Counted from the stretch's first letter, positions 40,789 to 49,589 are shown. The stretch: DNA of 64,000 nucleotides from Salinithrix halophila (GCF_042650125.1 NZ_JBHSAP010000009.1:248001-312000); one strand, 5' to 3'. Numbers and translations: made by a program. The notes: generated by a model not told the origin, from the sequence alone.

Positions 40789-41898
40789 TCACGCACTGGA
40801 AACGGGGCGATCCGGCGCGAAAGGTTCCAGCATCGGCACCGATTCCCCCGCAATCAAGTCTGCCATGCTCTTACCGGTGACGGCAGATAGAAGAATCCCG
40901 TTGCGAAAATGGCCCCCAGCAACATAGAGGTTGCCCGGGGACGACATCGCCCCCAGATACGGTAGGCCGTCAGGGGTGGCCGGGCGAAAACCGGACCAAG
41001 CCCGAAGCCACTCTCCTTCTTCCAATTCGGGGACCAATTTCACCGCTGCCCTCACTAGCGAATGAACCGCTCCCAGCGTCACCCCAGGATCCATGTCCCG
41101 TTTCTCCGTCGCACCGACGATGACTTGGCCATCTGCCTTAGGGACCAGATAACAGTTCGGTCCAAAGAGCGTTCGTGTAAACAATGGTTTACGGGGTTGC
41201 AACGCGAAGGATTCTCCTTTGACAGGAAAAACGGGAAGAGCGCCCCCCGCCATGCGGACCAGTAAACCGTTAAGGGAGCCCGCCGCGGCCACCACCTGAT
41301 CGGGTCGATAGATCCCGGCTGCAGTATCCAGAGAAACTACCCTCCCCCCTTCAACCCGTATGCTGTTTACCTTTGCTCCCTCTACCAATTGTGCGCCGCC
41401 CAACCGGGCAGCTTGGGCTAATGCCCGAACTAATCGAAGGGCGGACACCTGGCTGTCTCCGGGAAGGAAGAGACCTCCGGATAATTCCTCTGACAAAGAG
41501 GGCTCCAGATCCTTCAGTTCCCGTTTCTCCAGCCATTCCGCCCTCTCTCCCAACTGCTGTTGCCAACGGGCGCGTTCTTGTAACAGGGATGCCTCCTCCT
41601 CCGTGTCAGCCAAACGGAGGAGACCCGCCCGATTCAGCTCGATATCCAATCCAGTTTCGGCAAGAAGTTGCTCCCTCATTGCAGGAAACATGGCACGGCT
41701 GGCCAGACAGAGATCCACCATGGGTCCCGGATAGGCCATTTCTACCTGGGCCCCCAGCATTCCCGCCGCGGCAGAGGAGGCGTGAGCACCGATCCGGTCT
41801 TGTTCCAGAACGGTGACACGGAACCCCTTTTTGGTCAGGTGCCAGGCGATGGAGCAACCGATCACACCACCCCCGATCACCACTACATCGTCGTTCAT
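40789..41898 (-). CDS. thiO: Glycine oxidase
   Basis: ThiO oxidises glycine to dehydroglycine (iminoglycine), the nitrogen source for the thiazole, using FAD. The 369-residue D-amino-acid-oxidase-fold protein has VVVIGGGVIGCSIAWHLTKKGFRVTVLEQD at its start, SAAAGMLGAQVEMAYPGP, and the C-terminal substrate and FAD region WSGFRPATPDGLPYLGAMSSPGNLYVAGGHFRNGILLSAVTGKSMADLIAG. The start at 41898 overlaps the tenI stop as TAATG, with AGGAGCGG upstream; the frame extension to 41970 is not used. Confidence 0.92.
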   Translation of the reverse strand: MNDDVVVIGGGVIGCSIAWHLTKKGFRVTVLEQDRIGAHASSAAAGMLGAQVEMAYPGPMVDLCLASRAMFPAMREQLLAETGLDIELNRAGLLRLADTEEEASLLQERARWQQQLGERAEWLEKRELKDLEPSLSEELSGGLFLPGDSQVSALRLVRALAQAARLGGAQLVEGAKVNSIRVEGGRVVSLDTAAGIYRPDQVVAAAGSLNGLLVRMAGGALPVFPVKGESFALQPRKPLFTRTLFGPNCYLVPKADGQVIVGATEKRDMDPGVTLGAVHSLVRAAVKLVPELEEGEWLRAWSGFRPATPDGLPYLGAMSSPGNLYVAGGHFRNGILLSAVTGKSMADLIAGESVPMLEPFAPDRPVSSA

Positions 41899-42605
41899 TA
41901 CCATCCGCTCCTTTCTGTCCAGCTCACCCGGAGTATCGTCGCCAGCCTTTCCGCCTCTTCCCCTGGACAAGGCGCATCAGCTATCGCCGATATGACTGCA
42001 ACTCCGGCAGCCCCCACCGACTTCAGCTCCGAAATCCGTTCCACCGTCACTCCTCCGAGGGCGATAACCGGGAGGGAGACACCCGCACATAACGCCTTCA
42101 GTTCTTCCAGCCCTCTAGGGGGATAACCCCGCTTCGATGCCGTCTTAAAAACATGACCGAAAAAAAGATAATCTGCTCCATTCGCCGCTTTCCGACGAGC
42201 GGCTTCTAGAGAATGGACCGAACAACCCACCTCAGCCACGGAACCTAGGATGTTTCTCACCTCCGCTGGAGAAGGGCCCGCCTCCGGTAGATGAACTGCT
42301 CCACAACCCAATTCCGCCGCTACCCAGGGAGATCCGTTTACGGTAAGCTGCTCCCGGTCAATTCCTCCCTCCTCGATCAAGGCCTTCCCCCATCGAAGGA
42401 GTTCAGCTTGAGTAAGCGTTTTTTGGCGGAGATGGATTCGCGTCACCCAGGGAGCCACCTGGCGGCACATCCAAAGGAGCTTCTCCAGCCCTATCTTTGA
42501 CGGGCTAATAAAGTGAAGCTGTGGTTCGGATACAAAAAAACCGGCATCCATGGGGATGCCGGTCCGTTTTTTCGTCTGTCGATGCATTCGATCCAACGGT
42601 TTCAT
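41898..42605 (-). CDS. tenI: Thiazole tautomerase TenI-like
   Basis: A thiamine phosphate synthase-fold barrel most like TenI, which aromatises the ThiG product. Visible are QLHFISPSKIGLEKLL, IDREQLTVNG, the loop GCSVHSLEAARRKAANGADYLFFGHVFKTASKRGYPPRGLEELKAL, and PVIALGGVTVERISELKSVGAAGVAVISAI. The first possible start with a ribosome-site-like GTGGGGA is ATG 42605 (235 residues). A second ATG at 42551 (217 residues) is nearer to family length but lies inside the riboswitch terminator stem. The frame is open throughout. Which start is used is undecided; the gene itself is sure. Confidence 0.85.
   Translation of the reverse strand: MKPLDRMHRQTKKRTGIPMDAGFFVSEPQLHFISPSKIGLEKLLWMCRQVAPWVTRIHLRQKTLTQAELLRWGKALIEEGGIDREQLTVNGSPWVAAELGCGAVHLPEAGPSPAEVRNILGSVAEVGCSVHSLEAARRKAANGADYLFFGHVFKTASKRGYPPRGLEELKALCAGVSLPVIALGGVTVERISELKSVGAAGVAVISAIADAPCPGEEAERLATILRVSWTERSGW
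42532..42570 (-). terminator. Riboswitch-controlled terminator (expression platform)
   Basis: On the minus strand ACCGGCATCC pairs with GGATGCCGGT around CCAT, followed by seven T: an ideal intrinsic terminator just downstream of the TPP aptamer. Its loop-proximal TCCCCAT can pair with the GTGGGGA at the 3' end of the aptamer, a ready antiterminator. It lies in the tenI open frame. Confidence 0.85.
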
Positions 42606-42700
42606 TCCCCACTTTCTTACGCTGGTCTGAACCAGGTCAAGTTCAAAGGGTTGAGGCTCGGCCTCTCTCAGCACCCTTGCGGTGCACCCCCAGTGGAATT
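42606..42700 (-). promoter_or_regulatory. TPP riboswitch (thi box)
   Basis: On the minus strand the conserved aptamer parts appear in order: ACTGGGGGTGC, a short variable hairpin, GGGTGCTGAGAG, ACCCTTTGAACTTGACCTGG and CCAGCGTAAGAAAGTGG. The P1 stem CCACT/AGTGG closes it. These are the T-loop and helix elements of the thiamine pyrophosphate aptamer, upstream of the thiazole operon. Confidence 0.95.
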
Positions 42701-42723
42701 TCAGTGTGTATGGAGTTTTCTCT

Positions 42724-42753
42724 ATTTTAGCAATCCGCCTCTTTAACGGTCAA
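42724..42753 (-). promoter_or_regulatory. Sigma-A promoter of the thi operon
   Basis: On the minus strand TTGACC and TAAAAT are 18 bases apart, with transcription expected to start just before the TPP aptamer. Confidence 0.65.
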
Positions 42754-42825
42754 CATAAAAAAGGATCCGACCTTTGGCTGGTCTCGGAGGATCACACAGA
42801 AAAATGAAGCAGTTAACCGATACCT

Positions 42826-43125
42826 TTAGTAGAGACGGGGCTGGGGCACTTCCAACTTCACATCCCCAAACACATGAGTCTGACAGGCTAGCCGGAACCC
42901 TTGTTCAACCTTTTCCTCACCTAGGCGGAGGATTTCCCGGTCCCCCACCTCGTTCAGATTTTCCGCTCCTTCCAGCACTTTAACCCGGCAGATACCGCAG
43001 CGGGCCGATGTGCAGTTGAAGGGAATCATCACGGAGCGTGAGATGGCTTCAAACAACAAGCTTTCCCCTTTTTCCATATCAAAGGCGTGTTTTTGAGGTC
43101 CGATCGTCACTTCTACTCTGGGCAT
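42826..43125 (-). CDS. [2Fe-2S] ferredoxin
   Basis: A 99-residue plant-type ferredoxin. The cluster cysteines follow the C-x4-C-x2-C spacing in FNCTSARCGICRVKVLEG, with the fourth in FRLACQTHVFGDVKLE. It is a soluble one-electron carrier; its partner reductase or oxygenase is not in the window. The ATG follows GAAGAGGA. It lies 6 bases after a DUF488 gene and may be co-transcribed with it. Confidence 0.9.
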   Translation of the reverse strand: MPRVEVTIGPQKHAFDMEKGESLLFEAISRSVMIPFNCTSARCGICRVKVLEGAENLNEVGDREILRLGEEKVEQGFRLACQTHVFGDVKLEVPQPRLY

Positions 43126-43131
43126 TCCTCT

Positions 43132-43494
43132 TCACTCCCGATCCGATTGACACTCGTCCAAAAAATCGCGGAGTACCCGCGCGTTGTTTTGCTGTTGATC
43201 TTTGCTGGCATATAGAAGTGTGATTACTCGATGGTTCCCTGCTTTTTTAAATAGACGGACTGCATTCTCAACGGTTAGTTCCTGGCGGTAATCCTTGGCA
43301 AAAACTTCGAAGTCCCTATCCTTATGGAATCGTTTACGCAATTTGTCAGAAGGAGCTAAATCTTTGGCCCACCAATCGATCTGGGCATCTTCTTTGCTCA
43401 GACCTCGGGGCCAAAGGCGATCCACCAATACGCGAAAGCCGTCCTGCTCATCCGCTTTCTCATAGACACGCTTGATTCGGATGAAGTCGGACAC
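43132..43494 (-). CDS. DUF488 family protein
   Basis: A 120-residue protein of DUF488 (YeaO type), marked by RVYEKADEQDGFRVLVDRLWPRGLSKEDAQIDWWAKDLAPSDKLRKRF and the closing VITLLYASKDQQQNNARVLRDFL. Function unknown. The second GTG (43494) is chosen because it is 8 bases after GGAGG; the GTG at 43503 is directly on the ribosome site. Confidence 0.85.
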   Translation of the reverse strand: MSDFIRIKRVYEKADEQDGFRVLVDRLWPRGLSKEDAQIDWWAKDLAPSDKLRKRFHKDRDFEVFAKDYRQELTVENAVRLFKKAGNHRVITLLYASKDQQQNNARVLRDFLDECQSDRE

Positions 43495-43514
43495 CCCGTG
43501 CACCTCCGTAGATC

Positions 43515-44132
43515 CTATTTCCTGACGGAGTTATAGCGCCGATGCTGGTTGTAGAAAAAACGAGTGACCATATAGGCGAGAACAGGCACAAGAATCCAGA
43601 GAGACAGAACCCCATAGCGGTGAAAGGATTCGAATACCTTCTCCCAGTGGGCTCCCACCATAAAGCCGAGACCGATAAATGTCATGCACCATATGAGAGC
43701 GCCCGTATAGGCGTAAGCCGCGAAACGAGGCCAGGACATATGAGAGATCCCTGCTAGATACGCTGTGACATGGCGGACACCCGGGATGAAGTAACCGAAA
43801 AAGAGCACCCAGTTTCCGTACTTACGGAACAGAAACTGCGTAATCCTCAGGCGTCTGCGGGTGATGAAAATCTTGCTCCCAAAACGCTTCAAAAATGGAT
43901 ATCCCAAGCGTCCCCCCAGGAAATAACTGATCGTTATCCCACTGAGAGAACCGCCGAGTGCGCTAATAAAAGTCAGGGAGAGATCCAATTGACCCGACGA
44001 TGCGAGATATCCGATAAAAGTCATCATGATTTCGTCGGGAAGAGGTAATCCTACGATCCCAAACACCAAAAAGAAGAAGATCCCGAGATATCCGTATTGT
44101 GAAAGGAGATCCAACATGGTCTGTTCCATCAT
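43515..44132 (-). CDS. DedA family membrane protein
   Basis: A 205-residue DedA/VTT membrane protein with FLVFGIVGLPLPDEIMMTFIGYLASSG, GSLSGITISYFLGGRLGYPFL, and FFGYFIPGVRHVTAYLAGISHMSWPRFAAYAYTGALIW. DedA proteins maintain membrane potential or act in undecaprenyl phosphate/lipid recycling. It is distinct from the YqaA-type VTT protein at 27900. The start follows GGGGTTGA and the second adjacent ATG is an alternative. Confidence 0.88.
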   Translation of the reverse strand: MMEQTMLDLLSQYGYLGIFFFLVFGIVGLPLPDEIMMTFIGYLASSGQLDLSLTFISALGGSLSGITISYFLGGRLGYPFLKRFGSKIFITRRRLRITQFLFRKYGNWVLFFGYFIPGVRHVTAYLAGISHMSWPRFAAYAYTGALIWCMTFIGLGFMVGAHWEKVFESFHRYGVLSLWILVPVLAYMVTRFFYNQHRRYNSVRK

Positions 44133-44392
44133 TCAACCCCGTTCGCTCCATACTCGCCAATAGTTATAGAATAACATACTTACCCGCCTGTCAAAAGGGA
44201 AGGGCACGAGTGTAAAAGAAGCTGTCCTCCCCAGTATATGTCCAAAAATCCAAAAAACTTTCAGGGGATGTCCCATTTTCGGATCAAGAATATGCAGAAC
44301 AGCGGCCCGGCAGGCCGCTGGATAACTAGTGACTTCTTTCCCATAGGCTGGTATAAATCGTTTTTACAATAGGACCGTGTTATCACTTCCAG
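44133..44392. other. Gene-free interval between dedA and nuoD
   Basis: No open frame with a ribosome site is seen. A perfect stem AGCGGCC (44301-44307) with GGCCGCT (44313-44319) may mark the end of the nuoD transcript on the minus strand, though its T tract is poor. Confidence 0.4.
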
Positions 44393-45490
44393 CTAGGCAT
44401 CGACATCACCGAGAACGATATCCACGGCTCCTAGAATGGCGATCAGGTTCGCTACGTTCTCCCCCTCCAAAAGGTGGGGAAGGATCTGCAAGTTACTGAA
44501 TGAAGGGCGTTTCCAGTGAATTCTCCAGGGTTTGTCTTTTCCTTTACTTACCAGATGAACACCCAACTCGCCCCGTGGATTCTCTACAGCCACATAAACC
44601 TCCCCTTCTGGAGGTCGCAAGACACGGGGGACTTTGGCCATAACTGGGCCGCTCTCCGGGAAGGATTCCACCGCCTGCTCCACGATCCGAAGACTTTGGG
44701 TGATTTCTTCCATTCGCAAGTTAAACCGATCCCGACAGTCACCGTTGACAGCGACCGGGACATCGAAGTCAAACCGATCATAGATAGAGTAGGGGTCATC
44801 TTTTCGCAGATCCCGCTGGATGCCGGTACAGCGCAGACAGGGTCCGGAGAGGCCGTATCGGATCGCCGTCTCTGCATTGTATTTCCCAATTCCTGTTACT
44901 CGGGAGAGGAAGATTTCGTTACCCCCGGCCAGGTCCCTATACTCCTGTTGCTTCACCCGAAGTTCGCGAACCAGATCGGCCACCTTCAGGATCCAGCCCT
45001 TAGGGGCGTCCCACTTTACCCCGCCTACCCTCATATAATTATAGGTAAGACGGGCCCCGCATAGTTCATTGAAGAGGTCTACAATCTTCTCCCGGTCCCG
45101 GAAAGCATACAGAAACGGGCTCATGGCCCCGATGTCCAAGAGGTATGTCCCGAACCAGACCAAGTGACTGGCAATGCGATTCAACTCGTTGACGATAACA
45201 CGGAGGTATTCCGCCCGTTCCGGGACCTCAATCCCCATCAGGGTTTCAACAGCATGAACCACAGCATGATTGTTGTTCATCGCATTGAGGTAATCCATCC
45301 GGTCGGTGTAAGGAATGATCTGGGTGTACGTGAGATCCTCAGCTAACTTTTCTGTCCCTCGATGCAGGTAGCCGATGACCGGACGAGCTTCACGAATGAT
45401 TTCTCCGTCGATCCGGAGAACGAGCCGAAAAACCCCATGGGTGCTGGGGTGCTGCGGCCCCACATTGAGCAGCATCTCTTCAGTCCGCAT
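44393..45490 (-). CDS. nuoD: NADH-quinone oxidoreductase subunit D (orphan)
   Basis: A 365-residue NuoD/49-kDa-like protein. It carries LNVGPQHPSTHGVFRLVLRIDGE, PVIGYLHRGTEKLAEDLTYTQIIPYTDRMDYLNAMNNNHAVVHAVE, GARLTYNYMRVGGV, GPCLRCTGIQRDLRKDDPYSIYDRFDFDVP, and the closing NLIAILGAVDIVLGDVDA. In respiratory complex I it lines the quinone site. It appears complete, yet no other nuo gene lies within the window; upstream is a hydrolase gene whose stop is 80 bases away. The ATG follows GAGGGAGGAAG. Confidence 0.9.
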   Translation of the reverse strand: MRTEEMLLNVGPQHPSTHGVFRLVLRIDGEIIREARPVIGYLHRGTEKLAEDLTYTQIIPYTDRMDYLNAMNNNHAVVHAVETLMGIEVPERAEYLRVIVNELNRIASHLVWFGTYLLDIGAMSPFLYAFRDREKIVDLFNELCGARLTYNYMRVGGVKWDAPKGWILKVADLVRELRVKQQEYRDLAGGNEIFLSRVTGIGKYNAETAIRYGLSGPCLRCTGIQRDLRKDDPYSIYDRFDFDVPVAVNGDCRDRFNLRMEEITQSLRIVEQAVESFPESGPVMAKVPRVLRPPEGEVYVAVENPRGELGVHLVSKGKDKPWRIHWKRPSFSNLQILPHLLEGENVANLIAILGAVDIVLGDVDA

Positions 45491-45570
45491 ACTTCTTCCT
45501 CCCTCTTCACTGTTCCAGGGAAGCCGACTTGTAAGGCGCCCCCCTCTTGAACCAAACGCAGAACCAACGA

Positions 45571-46305
45571 TCATTCCGCGCGGATGTCAGCAACGACGTC
45601 GATCCCATTCAGTTTCATGTGATAGAGGAAGACCGTATCCATCAGATCTCCATCGTGGGCCATTGCTCCTGTTTCTCTGGCAGCCTCTACGGGCATGTCG
45701 TAAGTTCGGGTGTGGGTTGCGGAGACGAGCACCCGGGCATCGGCATCCCTTTCATTGGCCAACAGCCGGATCCCCATGGCATTTTGATAGATGCAAAGGT
45801 CTGTGCAATCCCCCAAAACGAGGAAGACCGTCGGCCCTTCAGCGAATCGCTCTTCCAAATAATCAAAAAAACGGTTCCCTTCCCTGTCGGTGCCGAACAG
45901 CCCATTGGTGGCGTTTTTTTGGAATAGGCGGGCACCTTCCAGACAGAGGAAGGGACGTAACTCCTTCACTTCTTCTGCTTCTCTTGTGCCTCGTAGACAG
46001 TGGGGAGGAAAGGCGGCAAACTCCTTTGCCCCTTCCCGGTGGGCATCCTGAAGGAAGATTAGGTTGTCGGCAGACAACCCTCTATCAAGGAAAAAACCAG
46101 CCAACTCCCGAACAGGCTCCACCACTTCCCTCACCCTCTGAGAGGCAAGCACCCCTTCATCGCAGAATCCCTGGATGATATCGACGAAGACGAGGTGAAT
46201 CCGACCGACTCCCCCCGCCTGATCCATGATTCGGGAAGCGGTTTCATTCGGAAGCCCGGACAGGGTATCTTCCAAATAATTGAGAAAGTTAACCCGTTTC
46301 TCCAT
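45571..46305 (-). CDS. Isochorismatase-family cysteine hydrolase
   Basis: A 244-residue cysteine hydrolase of the nicotinamidase/isochorismatase superfamily. Motifs: the catalytic Asp in HLVFVDIIQGFCDEG, the lysine in GARLFQKNATNGLFGT, and the nucleophile in VFLVLGDCTDLCIYQNAMGIRLLANE. Possible activities are nicotinamide deamidation or another amide hydrolysis; a nicotinamidase is a reasonable guess but not proven. ATG 46305 lies 7 bases after GGGAGAG. It is upstream of nuoD on the same strand. Confidence 0.82.
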   Translation of the reverse strand: MEKRVNFLNYLEDTLSGLPNETASRIMDQAGGVGRIHLVFVDIIQGFCDEGVLASQRVREVVEPVRELAGFFLDRGLSADNLIFLQDAHREGAKEFAAFPPHCLRGTREAEEVKELRPFLCLEGARLFQKNATNGLFGTDREGNRFFDYLEERFAEGPTVFLVLGDCTDLCIYQNAMGIRLLANERDADARVLVSATHTRTYDMPVEAARETGAMAHDGDLMDTVFLYHMKLNGIDVVADIRAE

Positions 46306-46432
46306 CCCGTTCTCTCCCTCTCCCGATTCCGTTTGTCCTGTTTCCGTCCTCCATCTTACCATGAAAAGGAGAGGGTTTCCATCCGGTCATGCACCAGTGA
46401 ACATCTTCGACCTTCATGAAAAAGCCCACCGT

Positions 46433-46653
46433 AAGGCGGGCGAGATTGAAAGTCCTTCCGTACCGCAAAGGCGGGACGGTTTCCGGCGAAGCGTCTGTTG
46501 GCACCGACCACTCAGCGGAGTAACCGGAGGGCACGAAGCGGACAGACCTACATCTCGGGAGGAACATCGGGCGCGGAGCCGGAAGTCCAGCTCCACATCC
46601 CTTCTCCGGGGTTATCCATAACCTAGACGCTGGATGTGATGTGAAAGACTTCA
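46433..46653. other. Intergenic region with a repeat element
   Basis: No gene is evident between the hydrolase start and the M42 peptidase stop. It holds a copy of an intergenic repeat (46486-46530) that recurs at 49632-49676, and a short stem near 46433 (GCCC...GGGC). Confidence 0.5.
46486..46530. repeat. Intergenic repeat copy A
   Basis: A 45-base stretch with the segments GAAGCGTCTGTTGG, ACCGAC and CTCAGCGGAG ending in CCGGAGG. It is about 75-80 percent identical by eye to the stretch at 49632-49676 once short gaps are allowed. It lies just beyond the stop of the M42 peptidase gene. Confidence 0.5.
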
Positions 46654-47718
46654 TCACTGATACCGGGTAAGTTGGTCGACAGTGGAGCGATCCAGTTTTT
46701 TGACGGTTTCTACCAGTAGCTTGATCGCACTCTCCGTGTCCTTTTTGCTGATCATGGAAACATGGCTATGGATATATCGGGCGGGGACACCGACAACCAG
46801 GGAAGGGACACCCCGCTTAAACAGGTGGAACTTCCCTGCATCGGTGCCACCACCGGTCATGGTGTCCACTTGGTAGGGGATTTGGTGCTCTTCAGCGGTG
46901 TCAATCACCAAATTGCGAAGGCGTGTGTTGGGTATCATCGTCGCGTCGAGGAAAGTGATTAGCACCCCCCCACCCAGGTTGGGTTTGTTCTTTTTATCAC
47001 TCCCGGGCCCGTCTTGGGCCACTCCAACGTCAAGAGCGAAAGCAACATCCGGGTCCACCACGTAGGGGGCGGTGGAAGCTCCTCTTAACCCCACCTCTTC
47101 CTGAACCGTTGCACCGGCGATAACGGTATTAGGGTGCTCCTCCCGGGAAAGGCGTTTTAATACTTCCAGCGCCAAGTAACAACCAAACCGATCATCCAAG
47201 GCTTTGGCTAAGACGGTATCATGATCGGGCATCATTTCAAAGGGGCAGACAGGGATGATCGGGTCCCCAACGCGGATCCCCCATTTCTTCACCTGTTCAG
47301 CATCCTTCGCTCCAACGTCGATAAACATCTCGCGCATCGGATAAATGCGTTTTCTCTCCTCCGGGGTAAGGATATGAGGTGGTTTGGAACCGATCACACC
47401 GGTAAATGCTTTCTTCTCCGTCATCACCTTCACCCGCTGCGAGAGAAGGACCTGATCCCACCAACCACCTAGGGGGGTGAAGGAAAGATATCCGTCTTTG
47501 TTGATCTCTGTCACCATAAAACCGACTTCATCCATATGGGCAGCCAACATGACACGCGGGCCTGTCCCCAGCCCTTCTTTTTCGCCGAAAATACTACCCA
47601 GTTTATCGGTGACAATCCGGGAGTTCTCCGCCTCCAATTCGCGGCGCATGATTCGGCGGACTTCTTCTTCGAAACCGGGAACCGCGTTGGCCTCGGTTAA
47701 TTCTTTCAACAGATCCAC
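46654..47718 (-). CDS. M42 family aminopeptidase
   Basis: A 354-residue binuclear-metal aminopeptidase (glutamyl aminopeptidase/YsdC group). Metal ligands and catalytic residues are visible in VMLAAHMDEVGFMV, KALDDRFGCYLALEVL, GATVQEEVGLRGA, FALDVGVAQDGPG and IHSHVSM. Family enzymes form 12-mer shells and trim peptides in the cytoplasm. The GTG at 47718 is chosen: it is 9-10 bases after GAGGAGC, and it gives the usual family N-terminus DLLKELTEANAVPGFE; the longer frame to 47832 adds 38 unrelated residues. Confidence 0.92.
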   Translation of the reverse strand: MDLLKELTEANAVPGFEEEVRRIMRRELEAENSRIVTDKLGSIFGEKEGLGTGPRVMLAAHMDEVGFMVTEINKDGYLSFTPLGGWWDQVLLSQRVKVMTEKKAFTGVIGSKPPHILTPEERKRIYPMREMFIDVGAKDAEQVKKWGIRVGDPIIPVCPFEMMPDHDTVLAKALDDRFGCYLALEVLKRLSREEHPNTVIAGATVQEEVGLRGASTAPYVVDPDVAFALDVGVAQDGPGSDKKNKPNLGGGVLITFLDATMIPNTRLRNLVIDTAEEHQIPYQVDTMTGGGTDAGKFHLFKRGVPSLVVGVPARYIHSHVSMISKKDTESAIKLLVETVKKLDRSTVDQLTRYQ

Positions 47719-47897
47719 TGCTGGCACGCTCCTCTGCAGGGTGATTTCTTCTAATGTAGTATGGGTAGAAGAAATCGGTTTTATTTCGGTAGTCATGCTG
47801 AAAGGACGGGATAATATAACTCCCGTTTTCAAACACTAGGGGAACGCCGCTCCCTCGAGGAGACGTTAACGGGAATATGGGAAAGGAAGGCACTGGA

Positions 47898-49580
47898 ATG
47901 AGCCGAAACCGACGCACCGACTTGTTGATCCGCCGGGGATGGCTTTTTTTCTTCCCGCTCCTCGCTCTCGCCCTCACCTTTTCTTCCGGGGGATGGTCCT
48001 CTGTCTCCCCCGCATCACCTCCAATCCGAGCTGAAGAACTGCCCGCTCCCCTACTGGGGGATTATGCCGGAGAATTGCGAGAGCCGAAGCCGAGGGCGGA
48101 TGGAATCCGTCACATCGACACCCCCCGTACAATCCGCAAGTTGAAGGAGCTGGGTGTCAATACGTACTTCTATCTTATCTGGCATGCCTCCACGGATTGG
48201 GACGACCTCCGAAGAGAATTCTTACCTGCCGCCAGGGAAGCTGGCATTGATGTCTGGGTCTATCTCGTTCCTCCGTCAGAAGCCCGCTCTCAGCAATCAG
48301 AACCCTATGGGACCGATTTTGTTTCCTGGTTCCGGGCCGTGGGAAGAGTTTCCCGCTCCTTTAAAAACCTCAAAGGCATTGTTATCGACGATTTCAACCA
48401 TAACTTTTCCTTTTTCTCTTCGGGTTACGTAAAACGGATGCGAGCAGCAGGGGCAGCCATGAATCCCAGGCTCCGCTTCTATCCACAGATTTACTATTCC
48501 GCGATCCATCCAACGTATTTGAAGCGTTATGCCCCCCATATCGACGGAGTCGTCATGACCTTCCGGGATGGTAAATTTCGCAACACCCAACGAACCCGAC
48601 ATCTGAAAACCCAAATCAACCGAGTCTCCCATCTTCTGTCCCGGATGGATCTTCCTTTCATCCTGATGGTCCACGCCAGCAAACTATCAGCGACTCCAGC
48701 CAACCCTTCCGTTCAGTATGTCAAAGAAAGTCTGGGCATCGGAATGGACAGCCTGGCCGAAGGAAAGATCCAGGGTCTGGTCACCTATGTGCTGCAGAAG
48801 GAATGGTTCCCGGAACAAAAAGACCAAACGGCTCAATCTGGGTACGGTTACGGCTGTCTTTTCATCCCACCGGGACGGACCCCTTTGTCCGGGGTCAACG
48901 GAGAGTTAAAGCAAATCATCCGACCCGATGGTTCCGGAGATTATCGACTCACCTTCTCCCACCTGGACGTTTATCCTCACAATTTGGGAAAGGGACAATA
49001 TGTCAAGCAGGTCCAAATCGACGGACGAGTGGTCTGGCAAGAGGACGTTACCCGGGGAAGGGCAGAGCGGTGGGAACGGAAGGAAATCGACCTTTCCTCC
49101 GCCCTCAAGGGAAAGAAGGAAGCCGTGCTCAGCCTTCGACTACTCCGAAAACGAACGGACTCCTCCGCTTGGCTATATACCGGGTTTGATTCCTTGAGCT
49201 CTCGCGGGTTTACCCTGGAAGATCCCGGTTTCGAAACCGGCCGTGGCTGGACCGCTTTCACGAACCACCCGTCAATCATCGCCGATATCATTCAGTACGA
49301 TCCCAAACGCCGTTTACGCGTCTACCTGACAACCATGATCCTTAATAACGCTTTCCTCCTTTTTGACGATGCCCGCCGGACAGGAGACTTCCCCCTGGCA
49401 GACGCTGCCACGACCCTCCTCAAACGAGTAACGGAAAACCTGAACGATGCGGCGCTGCAACAGTTGAACGATCTCGACCGACTTCTGGCGGGAAGCGACG
49501 ATCATCTATCTGAGTCCCTTCAAACTGAATTGACGGAACGGAGCAAAAAACTGGCTCGCTTGCTGCGAATCCGGCTGTAA
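47898..49580 (+). CDS. Large secreted protein with a glycosidase-like barrel
   Basis: A 560-residue exported protein. A signal sequence or membrane anchor (RRGWLFFFPLLALALTFSSGGW) is followed by a region reminiscent of a TIM barrel: IRHIDTPRTIRKLKELGVNTYFYLIWHASTDWDDLRREFLPAAREAGIDVWVYLVPPSE, LKGIVIDDFNHN and HIDGVVMTFRDG. The acidic pair in IVIDDF sits where a glycosidase acid could lie, and the last 200 residues look like a beta-sandwich plus helices. I do not recognise a specific family. ATG 47898 lies about 7 bases after AAAGGAAGG. It is divergent from the M42 gene. Confidence 0.65.
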   Translation: MSRNRRTDLLIRRGWLFFFPLLALALTFSSGGWSSVSPASPPIRAEELPAPLLGDYAGELREPKPRADGIRHIDTPRTIRKLKELGVNTYFYLIWHASTDWDDLRREFLPAAREAGIDVWVYLVPPSEARSQQSEPYGTDFVSWFRAVGRVSRSFKNLKGIVIDDFNHNFSFFSSGYVKRMRAAGAAMNPRLRFYPQIYYSAIHPTYLKRYAPHIDGVVMTFRDGKFRNTQRTRHLKTQINRVSHLLSRMDLPFILMVHASKLSATPANPSVQYVKESLGIGMDSLAEGKIQGLVTYVLQKEWFPEQKDQTAQSGYGYGCLFIPPGRTPLSGVNGELKQIIRPDGSGDYRLTFSHLDVYPHNLGKGQYVKQVQIDGRVVWQEDVTRGRAERWERKEIDLSSALKGKKEAVLSLRLLRKRTDSSAWLYTGFDSLSSRGFTLEDPGFETGRGWTAFTNHPSIIADIIQYDPKRRLRVYLTTMILNNAFLLFDDARRTGDFPLADAATTLLKRVTENLNDAALQQLNDLDRLLAGSDDHLSESLQTELTERSKKLARLLRIRL

Positions 49581-49589
49581 CTTCACGAA

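Noticed and set aside
47718..47832. N-terminal extension of the M42 peptidase to 47832.
   Set aside because: The 38 extra residues do not match the family and the GTG at 47718 has a proper ribosome site.
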